From positions 1 to 20,440 of the forward strand of contig NW_025955567.1 in assembly GCF_022376445.1 (NCBI RefSeq): DNA of 20,440 bases. Direction: 5' to 3'. The notes beneath the pieces are model-generated. The model was given only the letters and a program-made list of their open reading frames with translations, was not told the origin of the DNA and made no database searches. Below are positions 1 through 9,239 of the stretch, piece after piece. The stretch's first letter is position 1. Every line of letters starts with the position of its first letter. This DNA comes from Fomitopsis serialis (Eukaryota > Basidiomycota > Agaricomycetes > Polyporales > Fomitopsidaceae). The position numbers and the translations under genes are program-made.

Positions 1-3000
1 CCCAGTCTCCATCGACGACAGCACAGAACAGTCTGAGAACTACCTTTGCATACATGATCAAAGATCGGCATCGGTACGTCATGAAAACGCCTTCGTCTGT
101 CTGTAAACTCATTGATAACGGCGTGCTGGTAGCAATAGTTACTCGTTTCATACTATGATAAGTTCTTTTCAGAAAGTCCCGCCGCCAAGCAAAGGTACTA
201 AATAGGAGGCGAGTGTCTGCGATATACTCCAAGCAAGCGAATATCCCAAAGTTTTCTCACTTCACGGTCGGCAGATTGGGTTTTTTTATTTGTTGTCGGT
301 CGTCAGCCTCATCGATTGCATTGTGCAGACACTAGAAAGAGAGCCAGGCACGTGCTATGTATGGCTACGTAGTACCATCTCGTCCAGTTCATTGGCATGA
401 TTGTGTTTCATGCCTTACACATACGAGAGCGTAACAGAGTCACATCTGCAGAGCATCCTGAACAAGCGTCGCGCAACATACTCGAAGTTCCGGACCGGTT
501 GCTCGAAGGCGCTAGATCATCCACAAACTTCGTATAGTAAGGTGCGAAGAGAACGTCTCCAAGAAGTCCCCAGGTGAGTTACTTTCTGATGCATCCTCCC
601 GGTCATCCGAACTGAATACTGCGGACATCACTTAGGCTCTATTCCGCCGGATGTGTGGGAGCCAGCGGGGACGAGAGCAAGAGGAAAGAGGCCTCCGCGC
701 CGACATGCCCACGCGAGAAGTCGAAGCGCACGCTGGATCGAACACGCCTTCGACGACTTCGCCATGCTGCAACTGACGGGGTTCATGGGAATCGAAACGC
801 GGTTCATGCCATCAAGATGCGAAGATTTTGTCACCTGTACAGAGCCACTTTATGCCGACTTGCTGCCGTGTAGCAGGCCCAGCGCGCAGCCAACTCGTCA
901 ACAGCTGAAGCCCAAAGTCACCATGTCCGGGCGTGATGACGTCGTCGGCATAGTGCAGGTGCGTGTAGTGCATCGTGTTCCTTCCTCAGTCTCGCTAACT
1001 AGATGGATGGATAGTTCTTGATAGGCGTTTCCGCGTGTGGCCCACGCGCAAGCTCATGGGCATGACACCAGCCGCGACGTCGAACGGTACGTGGAGCTAC
1101 ACTGGATAGGCTCTGCAGCATAAAGGACCCGACGCAGTCGACGTGTTACGTATGTTCGTCCAATAGCGGCGGGTTCTACGAGAACTAAGCTCGTCGTGGT
1201 CAGTTGTTCTCCCGTACGCTCTCTCGGAACTTCGAGCCACCGAACGAGCTTGGTTCAGTACTCGCAGGGAGTGCAATGCGCCCACGTCGCGTCACGCTGT
1301 GTGATCTCCAAGTCGCACTCGTACCGCAGGACGGCCCCGAGCTGGTCTGCAAGGCACTACGGATGTCCTCTCGAGCTGCACTTTCACAGTTCCATCGCAT
1401 CCGCCAGCTTGAGACCGGGTCTAGGTGCGTAGTGTGGTCGTATCTCCATCTATTTCGCGGGACAAGCTGACGCCCCCTCTCGCCGCAGAATGTCACAATC
1501 AGCAGCCTGCGCGAGCCGTGAGACCAGATGTGCTATCTCGACGGGCGGCTCCGTCTAGTCCAAGCAAGCCTCCAGCCATTCACGCAATCGACATCCGATG
1601 ATCAGACCCAAGCCCAAGGGCACTAAGTTAGGCTCGATGCTGCCCGTGTGGTGCATTCCACTGTCTAGCGTGCCATCCAGCGGTCACCGGAAGCCTCAAA
1701 CTCGATAGTGTGCGTATTATACGGGCTGTATGGTTGCCGGAAGCGTCGATGACGCGCGCTGATTCATCTCCGCGACGCAACGCAGAACTCGCACTGCGCC
1801 GTTGGGACGCCCGGCGCCAGGCACCTGGTGGCTGGACGCCGGGAAGGTCATCGTGGCGAACCTGTCGCCTCTGCGTCCGTGGCCGCGTGCACTGGACACA
1901 CAGCACCCGTTCGAGAACGTCATCGTGGCGTGCTCGGACGAGACAGAGCCCACACTCTGCGCACTCACGTCGGGGAGCGTTGAGTGGCCTTGAACCTGAC
2001 GGCATCGCCCTACAAGGCTCATTCCACACCGAGTCCCACAGCGCCAGCGCCGCAAAGGGGATAGCTGCGATACCGAGAATATCCGACCGCCGTTTGTGGC
2101 CCTCCACTTTCCCTGCGCGGATGTCTCGGGAGCAAGAACGCCACCGCGGGGTGGCATCGGGACGGGATCGCGCTGGTGGGGCTGAACGCAGAGCCGTGCC
2201 GTAAGCTGCTGCTGGCCAGTAGCCACGCCCCTCCTGTGCGTCCGGTGATAGCTCTAAGTTCAATTCAATCTCGCGAGGGTTATCAATAACTCTGAATCGC
2301 TTTATCAGATTCTCGTAACGCCTGCGAGGGGCCCACGCGCGCGCGCACGCGCGCGAGGCGCCGCTGACGTTCTCCCGTGCAGGGCGTATGGGCAGGGCGA
2401 TCATCTGGGCGCCCTGTGTACGTCGTGCGCCCTCCTCGCCTGGCTGCCCAACAGCATCCGACTTTCACGGGGCCGGGCCCAGGAAGCGCACCGGCTAGCT
2501 CGTGGTCTTTGGTAAGTAAGGCGCGCCCCACGGTGGCTGCGATGCCGAGCATTTGTGCGGTACGCAAGCAAGTAGTATGTAAGAGTCTGTTCGTCATCTC
2601 CAGATGGGTACGCGCAGGGATGCTGACTGATACCGCCTTATACGGTGGAGCGTGCAGTCAAGTTCAATCGGCGCGAGCTCGTCTTCGAGCCCGCGCTGTG
2701 CGCTGCGCCGGCGCAGCCCACAGTGCCCGGACCCCGGATTGTGGCCGTCGTCGGAGTGACGCAGCGCCGCTGTGTTCGTGCAGGGCTATCTCCGCCGCAG
2801 CTGACGGGGGTTGGCCCGCCCCGGCGCGTGGAAGGACGAAGGATGCGCTAGGGCGACATGCCAAGCGCGCACTCACGCCAGTGCACGCTGGACGAGTGGC
2901 CACGCCGGCGGGCTGTTATGTACGTCTGCTTCCATGTTACGTCTGCCGTGCTTCCAGAGCCAAGACCGAAGTGAATTGAATTCGAGGGGTGATCACCGGG

Positions 3001-3449
3001 ACGCACGAATCACGACCCGCGCCGCTGGCGTAGTGCGCAGTGCCACAGCAGGAACGACGGTAGGTGTTTCTATGCAGATCCCGTGCCTCGGACGACCGCT
3101 TCGAGGTGCTACAGCAAGCGGGCGGAGAGACCCTGTTTCTTCCGCTCTTCGTGCGTCGTAGTAAGTACCTGCCAGTGTGCCGTGCGTGCCACCGCCGCCG
3201 ACGCAGCGCCTCCAGCTGAAGAGCTGAACAACCAACTTGAGTCTTCGTGGGCACGGGCCCAGCGCGGGCGTTTGTGTTGTTCGCAGAAGGGATCCGCGTT
3301 CGGACGGGTGAGATCCGACGAAGATTGGCTGCCCTTCCTTCAGCACTCGCGTCGTCGGCTGCGCACCTAGTCCAGCGCCTGGCGCATGCCGCGCTACGTG
3401 CCGCCGAAGCCCTTTCATCTCGCACACTGCGTACGCAATCCGCCTGTTT
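1..3449. other. Gene-poor region without a recognisable gene
   Basis: I recognise no gene in this stretch. The first 600 bases are mixed in composition and show nothing. From about 640 the DNA is GC-rich and long open frames occur on both strands (for example 653-1021 +, 1628-2404 -, 2377-2979 +). They overlap each other, are rich in Arg, Ala, Ser and Cys and carry no known motif, so they look like composition effects. Some pieces are exon-like: a segment at 1802-1990 faintly resembles a BTB/POZ domain, and 3078-3373 forms a plausible two-exon reading frame (separate entry). A 22-base alternating pyrimidine-purine run lies at 2334-2355. The region may be a decayed gene or old transposon, but the sequence alone does not decide. 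Confidence 0.4.
3078..3373 (+). other. Possible exon pair of an unrecognised gene
   Basis: A frame opens just after a plausible acceptor (TATGCAG ending at 3077) and runs to a perfect GTAAGT donor at 3161. Splicing to the CAG ending at 3206 (46 bp intron) keeps the frame open to a stop at about 3371-3373. The joined protein, about 80 residues, contains FEVLQQAGGETLFLPLFVRR followed by an acidic PAEELNNQLE stretch, whose balanced composition differs from the surrounding chance frames. No upstream exon with a start codon could be joined cleanly, and no family is recognised. It may be part of a broken or error-containing gene, or a coincidence. Confidence 0.2.
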
Positions 3450-3529
3450 GGCTAACACTGCGGACAACCCGGATTGTGCGAGGCGCTTACATGGGCCTAA
3501 CATTGCAAGAGCGTGTATATTAGTAAGCC
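3450..3529 (+). repeat. Left terminal inverted repeat of the MITE-like element
   Basis: This 80-base arm pairs with 3691-3770. Similarity fades outside position 3450 (only a TGG/TTGG remnant continues), which sets the outer boundary. Confidence 0.72.
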
Positions 3530-3690
3530 ACTAAGTGAAAATCCCTAACATGGGAAGTACATGCCTAGAACATGACACGATTTCGGAACATAGGAAGAAC
3601 ATAGCACTTACATTCCCGATTTTGGGAACATTCGAAATGTTAGCCCGAACAAAGGAATACCATTCCCTATGTTACGAGCTCCGACTTGGA

Positions 3691-3770
3691 GCCGTAAAAA
3701 TATACACGCCCTTACAATGTAAGTACCATGTGAGCGCTTCGCACAACGTGGTTCGTCCGCAGTGTAACCC
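3691..3770 (-). repeat. Right terminal inverted repeat of the MITE-like element
   Basis: The reverse complement of this arm matches 3450-3529 at roughly three quarters of positions with no gaps. The innermost AT-rich part (around TATATACACGCC on the plus strand) and the outer GTCCGCAGTGT are the best conserved. Confidence 0.72.
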
Positions 3771-4391
3771 ATTCTCGTCGACACGTCGTGGTCGATGGCG
3801 TCGCCCGGCTATCGGCGGGCAGGCGCAGGGCCCATGCGGTGTGCTGCTGCCAGTGGGCACGGTAGTGCGCTACGTCTTTTGGGGTGGCGAGCTTGCACCG
3901 ACTGGCCTCTAGACCGGATGACTGGGGCCGCGGGCTACGCGAAGCTAACTCCGTGTGATTTTCCCGCTGCAGGACCTGTGGGAAGAAATGCCACGGGGGG
4001 CAATTGTCCACACCAGGAAGACTCCCTACCGCACTGGGCTCGGGCGCCCGAGCGGTGTGACAGGGAGTGATACGCTTACGTCGAGGGAATAATGCGACAT
4101 CTCGCGGGATCTCGCGGACCTGGGCGCGTAGGTCAGGGTCCGCCGATTGTCGGGTCACGGTCTGCCCACCGGTGCGGTACGTGTGTGCAGTCCGCCCGAG
4201 TTCGCTTCAAAGGCTCGCAAGAACATACGCGCTCTGTCTGATCTCCACCCGCCCGCTCGCCCGCAATCAGCCCCGCTGCCCGCGCGCTGCCCCGCTGGCC
4301 CCGCTGGCCCCGCTGCCCATTTTGCGTCCGCGCCCCAGCGATCGCAGCCATCAGCGTCCGTGCACGCCCCCGCCCAACTCCGACTCCGACG
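3771..4391. other. Upstream region of the transcription-factor gene
   Basis: No gene is recognised between the MITE-like element and the next start codon. The stretch 3973-4092 is exon-like: it follows a good intron end (CTAAC branch point, then a pyrimidine tract and CTGCAG at 3972) and stays open for 39 codons to TAA at 4090-4092, but no partner exon or start was found. Three tandem nine-base units of CCCCGCTGG (the last with one change) lie at 4290-4316. The final 150 bases are C-rich, as expected for a basidiomycete 5' leader. No clear TATA box was seen. Confidence 0.4.
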
Positions 4392-6503
4392 ATGTACACC
4401 ATCCCACGTCCTGCGGCGCGCCCAGCGTACGGCGTGCTCGACGCAGCTTCGCCCCGCACTCATGATCGTCGGCGAGACGACTCGACCAGCACCCACGCAA
4501 GTGTGGCCGCCCGGTCCTGGCCGCCGCCTCCGACATCCCAGAACCGCGCTTACGGCATTCCGTACGCATCCCACGGTAGCGGCGCGGACAGAGCCTACAG
4601 GTGCGTCGCGAAGCACGCTCGCTGCGCTGCGGAGTGCACGACCGCTCACCCGCCCGATGCGGCATCCAGCTCGCCCTTCGCAGGCGGCGACGCAGCCCAC
4701 GCAGTGATGCCTGTGACGACCTGCGCGGTGAACCCCAGCCCACGCGTACGTGATCGCCTCCATCCGATAGGCTGCGTCGTGCACGTCTAATGAAATCGAT
4801 CCGCCGTCTTATCAGGGCACATATGGACACCAGCAGGCAGCGCTGCCGCCGGTCGTAGTGCAGACCCACGCCTACGCCGCGCCGCGTGGCGCTCACCCCC
4901 AGCTCGACGCCACCGCCGCCAACGTCAAGCAGGAAGTCAAGGAGGAGGACATGGACTGGCGTGGGTCACCCAGTGCGCAGGACCCCTTCAGCGCGCCACC
5001 GGGTCGCGCGCATTTCTCAGACAACGATCACTTTCCGAGCGGCTATGACTCCTCGCGCACGGACGACGCGGACTATGGCCCGTATGTCAAGGCGGAACCT
5101 GCATACGAGGCCCATCCGTCCGTCGGCTTTGCATCTCAATACACTGGCAGCAGCTCTTCCGCTGAAGACGCGCTCGCTCACGAGTACGGTCAGGGCGACT
5201 CAGCTGTCGGGTTCATGGTCAGTCCCCTCGTACGCACGTCTTAGGTACCACCCCGGCTGACCCCCGCCAGCCCGCGCCCTACATCGCCGAGGACGGCTCG
5301 TACGCCAGGCCGCAGCCGTGGCCCTACGCGTACTACACCCCGCCCCCGCAGTCCCCGACGACGACCTGTACGAGCGCGCCCACTACGCCGCCCGGCTCCC
5401 CACGCCGATCCAGAACAACCGGTCGTACACGCTCGAGAACGCCATGACCCCCGTTGCCCCCGCCGCCGAGCCGCCGCACCCGCACCCGCCCACGCCCACC
5501 GTCCCATCGCACAGGAGCCGCCCCGTCATGGACTACCTCCCCCACCCTCAGACGTCGCAGCCCACCCCCCGCCGCCCGCAAACGTCCGGAAGCCCGCTGC
5601 CAACCCCGGGCCGTCGGCAGCGAGCGCTGCACCTCAGGCGGGAGCCTCGACGCCGCAGGCCCCGAGCTCGCACGGGCAGCCGATCCGGCGCGGGCGCGGA
5701 CGCCCCAGGAAACATCCCCTGCCCACCCGCACCTCCCCGCCGCCGCCCGTGAACTACCCCTACCCGCCGCGCGACGCGCCGGTGCAGCCGCCGCCCGGCC
5801 CCGCCGCCTCGGGCGCCGCGTACGACGTCCGCCCGCAGCGGCGCTGGATGGACGCGCTGCCCGAGCCCGCCGGCACGTCCGCGGACGCACAGCCGCCGCC
5901 GCAGCAGCAGCCGCAGGTGTCGCTGGACGAGATCCCCTTCCCGGAGGGCGCGGAGCACCCGGGGCAGCAGATGTTCAAGCTCACGTCGCCCGGCACCGCG
6001 AAGGAGCCCGTGAAGAAGAAGCCGATCATGGCGTGCCTGTTCTGCCGCGAGCGCAAGATCGCGTGCGGGCCCCCGACACTGGGCTCCTCGGAACATCGGT
6101 GCAAGTGCGTGTTCCCTCCGCCGTGTCCTAGTCTGTCTGCCATGATTGCGCGGTGCTGATGCCGGGATGTGTGCTTGTCTCCCGCAGCCAGTGCGCGCGC
6201 CGCGACCTCCTGTGCGAGTACCCGAAGGAGTCCCGCAGGGGCATGCACAAGCGCTTCCCGCGCGCGGCCAGGGCGCGGGAGCAGGGCGAGGGCGCGGAGG
6301 CGGATGCCAGTGCGTCCGACCCCGGCGCGATGAACGTGCAGATGGCCGAGCCGGAGCCGTCCGCAGGTCAGTCTGCGCCCGGTAGCCAGGGCGCGCGCCG
6401 ACGCGCGGGGAAGGAGCGGGAGCGCTCGGACTCGAGTGTGGGCCCGCGGAAGGCGGGTGCGCGCAGGGCGGGCTCCTCCGTGATGGAGACGTCCGCGCCC
6501 TAG
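4392..6503 (+). CDS. Zn2Cys6 binuclear-cluster transcription factor with AT-hook
   Basis: A likely nuclear DNA-binding regulator. Proposed exons are 4392-4745, 4816-5217, 5271-6104 and 6188-6503. The introns have GTACGT, GTCAGT and GTGCGT donors, and the second has a CTGAC branch point. The zinc cluster is formed across the last intron: CX2CX6C (CLFCRERKIAC) in exon 3, then CX2CX6C (CNQCARRDLLC) in exon 4, with 11 residues between the halves. It is followed by a basic ESRRGMHKR segment. Around 5690-5730 lies a classic AT-hook, RRGRGRPRK. The rest is Pro/Ser-rich and acidic, as in activation regions. The cluster sits near the C-terminus rather than the usual N-terminus. Exon 3 needs one extra base near 5352 and another near 5565, both in C runs, to stay open. 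The end of exon 1 (after about 4600) is also uncertain. The ATG at 4392 has A at -3. Confidence 0.72.
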
Positions 6504-6958
6504 GATCCCCCCGCGGTGCCCACTACTGGTCTCGCTGGTCGCGGTGGCCACCGGGCTTCGTATGCTCAGTGGCATGTACAGGTACATGCGTGCGCGTGCG
6601 GAATGCGTCTCATGCTTTAGTGCTCTGCGTTTGTAGAAATATTGCTTTCGGTGTATACGTCGCTTGTTTTGTATTGCTGCTGTCGTCGCTCTCCCTCGCT
6701 ATCGTCGATGTTACTCTCTACTAGGTCTGCTCAGGCTGCGGGTGCTACAATACCCTGCTGTGTACATATGTACAGGCGTGACAATATCCACGAGCGTCAT
6801 GCCTACGTCTACCACTACAGGTCGTCGAGCCCGTGTGCGGACCAAGTGCCGAGCGCCGCCCGTGAGAGAAGAGCCTTGTACGCCTTCTGTTCCTGTGCGC
6901 CGTGCTGCCTGGACGACGCACTGCGGCTGCGCCAGGTCAGCCCGAAGCATCCTGACAA
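6504..6958. other. Intergenic, 3' side of the transcription factor; palindromes
   Basis: This holds the expected 3' UTR of the plus-strand regulator and the tail of the minus-strand gene. Two palindromes stand out: GCATGTAC-AG-GTACATGC at 6572-6589, and TGTACATATGTACA at 6761-6774. The second contains TGTACATA, which matches the Pumilio (PUF) RNA-binding consensus TGTANATA. No coding signal is recognised; the open frames at 6642-7082 lack motifs. Confidence 0.4.
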
Positions 6959-7657
6959 TCACAGGACCCCAACTAACCTAGATGTGCTGCGCCTTCCACC
7001 ATACCCGATCCCCTCCCACTTCGCCTTCGACGCTGGGAAATCGGCGATGTACTCTCTGATTCTCGCCAGAGCAGCGTCCTGATCATTTCCCCACGGCGGC
7101 GGGCGATGTCGAGCAGCTGGTCGATGTCGCGCACGTCGTCCCACTGCTTCGGGCGCATGTAGGGCTTCGGCGAGCCGCGGTGGTCCGTCCGCGCCTGCAG
7201 CTTCATCCACAGCAGGAGCATGAACGGCATCGCGGGCAGCCCGCCGAGCGTCTCGATGTACTTCGTGGGCACGTCGGGTATGTTCATGATGCCCGGCACG
7301 AGGAGGTCCACCTTGCACCGCGCGGCGTAGCGCGAGTATGCGGACCCGAGGCGGTACCAGAGCACCCTGTACGTCGCGTAGGGGTCCTTCGACGCCACGA
7401 GGTAGAACTGCGGGTCGGCCGCCACGAGGATGCGCTTCAGCTCCTCCTGCTGGTGCGCCGTCGTGAGGACGTCCTGCGTAGACAGAGTCGGCGTGCGCGG
7501 GCATGGAACGGCGTGCGGCACGACGTACGTTTGCGGGGCGCGTCGTGCCGTAGAGCCCGCACGCCACGCCGCCGGTGAGGCAGCACGCGAGGCCGTACCG
7601 CGCGAAGATGCGCTCCGCCTTCTTCGCGATGTCGTGCAGCTCCGCGGTCGTCACCAT
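6959..7657 (-). pseudogene. Decayed nucleotidyltransferase-fold paralogue (copy A)
   Basis: Exon 1 is 7657-7529, intron 7528-7474 (55 bp, GTACGT donor, CGCAG acceptor), exon 2 from 7473. It is clearly related to the three other copies here: CCLTGGVACGLYGTTR before the intron, then FYLVASKDPYATYRVLWYR, CKVDLLVPG and a DIDQLLDIARRRGE helix. Two lesions point to loss of function. First, exon 2 begins DVLTT where the intact copies read DVDLVV, which fits an in-frame loss of four codons that removes the second catalytic Asp. Second, near 7065 the C-terminal homology (ARIREYIADFP, then KAKWEGIGYG) continues in another frame, after about 11 residues present in the paralogues are missing. The unshifted frame ends with an unrelated tail at 6973. 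The distal Asp (KVD) is kept. Assembly error could explain the frame break but not the missing codons. Confidence 0.7.
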
Positions 7658-8480
7658 AGCTCACGCACAGTATCGGACGGTCGCGGCACAAGCACAGGCA
7701 GACCGGCTAAGCTTCACCCGCTAGTGGGAGGGCGAAGGCCCATCACTACTGGTAGCGACTTTTTACCTTGTGCGTCGTCCTTCTGCCTTATCTCGCCCTA
7801 TCCGACGTACCAGACGAAGGACGCAACGTGTAGCGAAATTTCGCCTTTGCGATGTGGAAGCCCGCGTTCATGAATTCTTCATGGACATTGGTTTGCCTAC
7901 CTCGGCTGAGTGGAGGTGTCTTGGACGTCAACGCCTCGATAGTACTAGTATCCGCGACGTAAGATCCAGGCGCTCGCTCGCAGTGCTATCTTCATATCCT
8001 TTCCAGACATCCGAGTCGCACTTCACAGGGTCCAGGATGAGAAGGGCTTCCCATTGATGACAGGGAGCCTCAGCACCCGGTCCTTGGTCTGCGCTGTCAC
8101 TTCGGAGGTAATCGGGGGAAGAGTCCTAGATAATGGCATGTCACTCACCTAACTTTGTAGCTTCGCGGGCGGCGAGATCTGTCGCGTCTCGTTCTGGGTC
8201 TACGTAGGTGTAACCCACCGGTAGGTCTCCGGGAAGTGATTGCCCCATTCGTCTATAGTATGTTCCCAAACCCAAGACTGGACTAGACCGATGTAAGCTA
8301 GGCTGTTACGGGGAGGCATGTATCGAAAGCATGAAAACGAGGGTATAACTCTATCGTCTGGTATCCTCCGAAGTCCAAGATAGCTACGTTATCTACGAAG
8401 GAGGTCAGCGCACGGCCCAGGTCAAAATCAAGGGTACACACCAGACAAATCAAGATGTGGAGGAAGGTACCGTGGCGACC
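7658..8480. other. Intergenic between NTase copies A and B
   Basis: I see no gene here. It would hold the promoter of copy A (minus strand, start at 7657) and the 3' flank of copy B. No TATA box, repeat or RNA gene is evident. Short open frames such as 7770-8057 (+) carry no motif and are probably chance. Confidence 0.4.
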
Positions 8481-9239
8481 TCACTTCAGAGCGCCGACCA
8501 CCCTCCAGTTCGTTTCCGAGTCCGGGAAAACGTTAGCAAACTCGGTCATTCTACCCAGCGCCGCGAAGACAGCTGTGAGCGGCAGCCACTCCAGTAGCGC
8601 CTTCGTGCTCAGATCCCCGCCGCGACCTCGTATGACAGCCAAGAGTTCGCGGATGTCCTTGACGTCTTCGTCATGCTGCTTAGTCTTCATGTACGATTGG
8701 ACAGACACGCGTCGGTCAGACCAGGTCTGGAGCTTCATGAACATGAGAACGGGGAGGGGCATCACGGGCAGACCGCGGAGCGTCTCGATGCGGTCCTTGG
8801 GAACCTCGGGGATGTTGAGCATGCCGGGGACGAGGACGTGGACTTCGCAGCCACGCTTGCGCTCCCCGGACTGGTGTGGAAGCTTGTAGCAGAGGGCCTT
8901 GTGCTTCGCGCGAGGATCCTTGGGCGTGATGAGGTAGAAGTCGGGGTCGGTTTCGGTCGCCATCTCCTTCAGCTGCTCCTGCTTGTGCGCCTCCGACGCC
9001 ACGACCACGACGAGATCCTACAGCGTCCGGCCGGGTCAATTAGCATCTCGAGTCCTGACAAAGAAGGCAGATGGGCGCACGTAGGGGCGTCTCGGTACGC
9101 TCTGCAGGGCACATGCCAGGTCGCCCGTGAGACAGCACGCAAGGTCATGCTGTGCGAATATGTCCACGACCTTCTTTGCTAGGCTGCACAGTTCGTCGAC
9201 GGAAACTGGCCGTGCTACTTTCGTGGCCTTGTCGGACAT
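8481..9239 (-). CDS. Nucleotidyltransferase-fold family protein, catalytic motifs degenerate (copy B)
   Basis: Exon 1 is 9239-9081, intron 9080-9018 (63 bp, GTGCGC donor, GCTAAT branch-like site, CTGTAG acceptor), exon 2 is 9017-8481; 231 residues and an open frame throughout. The ATG at 9239 gives the same N-terminal length as the paralogues. Shared features are LACCLTGDLACAL, DFYLITPKDPRAKHKALCYKLP, a VLVPGMLNIPEVP segment, MKLQTWSDRR and a DVKDIRELL helix. The catalytic signature is eroded: G-S reads G-D (39-40), the two residues DV at the start of exon 2 are missing so that DxD becomes only DL, and the distal Asp is His113 (CEVH against CKVD). The family fold is probably kept but transferase activity is unlikely. 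It may be a pseudoenzyme or an early pseudogene. Divergence across exon 1 is the highest of the four copies. Confidence 0.65.

Larger units (their letters stand above)
3450..3770. mobile_element. MITE-like element with long terminal inverted repeats
   Basis: Bases 3450-3529 and the reverse complement of 3691-3770 align without gaps over 80 positions, with about 62 identical by hand count. The best blocks include ACACTGCGGAC, TTGTGCGA and GCGTGTATAT. The 161-base interior is AT-richer than the surroundings, holds several short GGGAA/GAACAT-type repeats and has no coding capacity. A short, non-coding element with long inverted ends fits a miniature inverted-repeat transposable element mobilised in trans, or a fold-back element. 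I found no convincing target-site duplication: the bases beside each end differ. The exact boundaries and the superfamily are therefore open, and the divergence of the arms suggests an old insertion. Confidence 0.72.

Noticed and set aside
1628..2404. 258-codon open frame on the minus strand
   Set aside because: It overlaps long plus-strand frames, is rich in Arg/Ala/Ser/Cys, shows no domain and lacks a sensible exon structure; GC-rich DNA yields such frames by chance.
2377..2979. 200-codon open frame on the plus strand
   Set aside because: Low-complexity Arg/Ala-rich translation with no motif; likely a composition artefact.
4147..4707. 186-codon Pro/Ala-rich frame overlapping the start of the transcription factor
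   Set aside because: It is the other-frame shadow of exon 1; the frame beginning at 4392 joins in phase to the coding exon at 4816.
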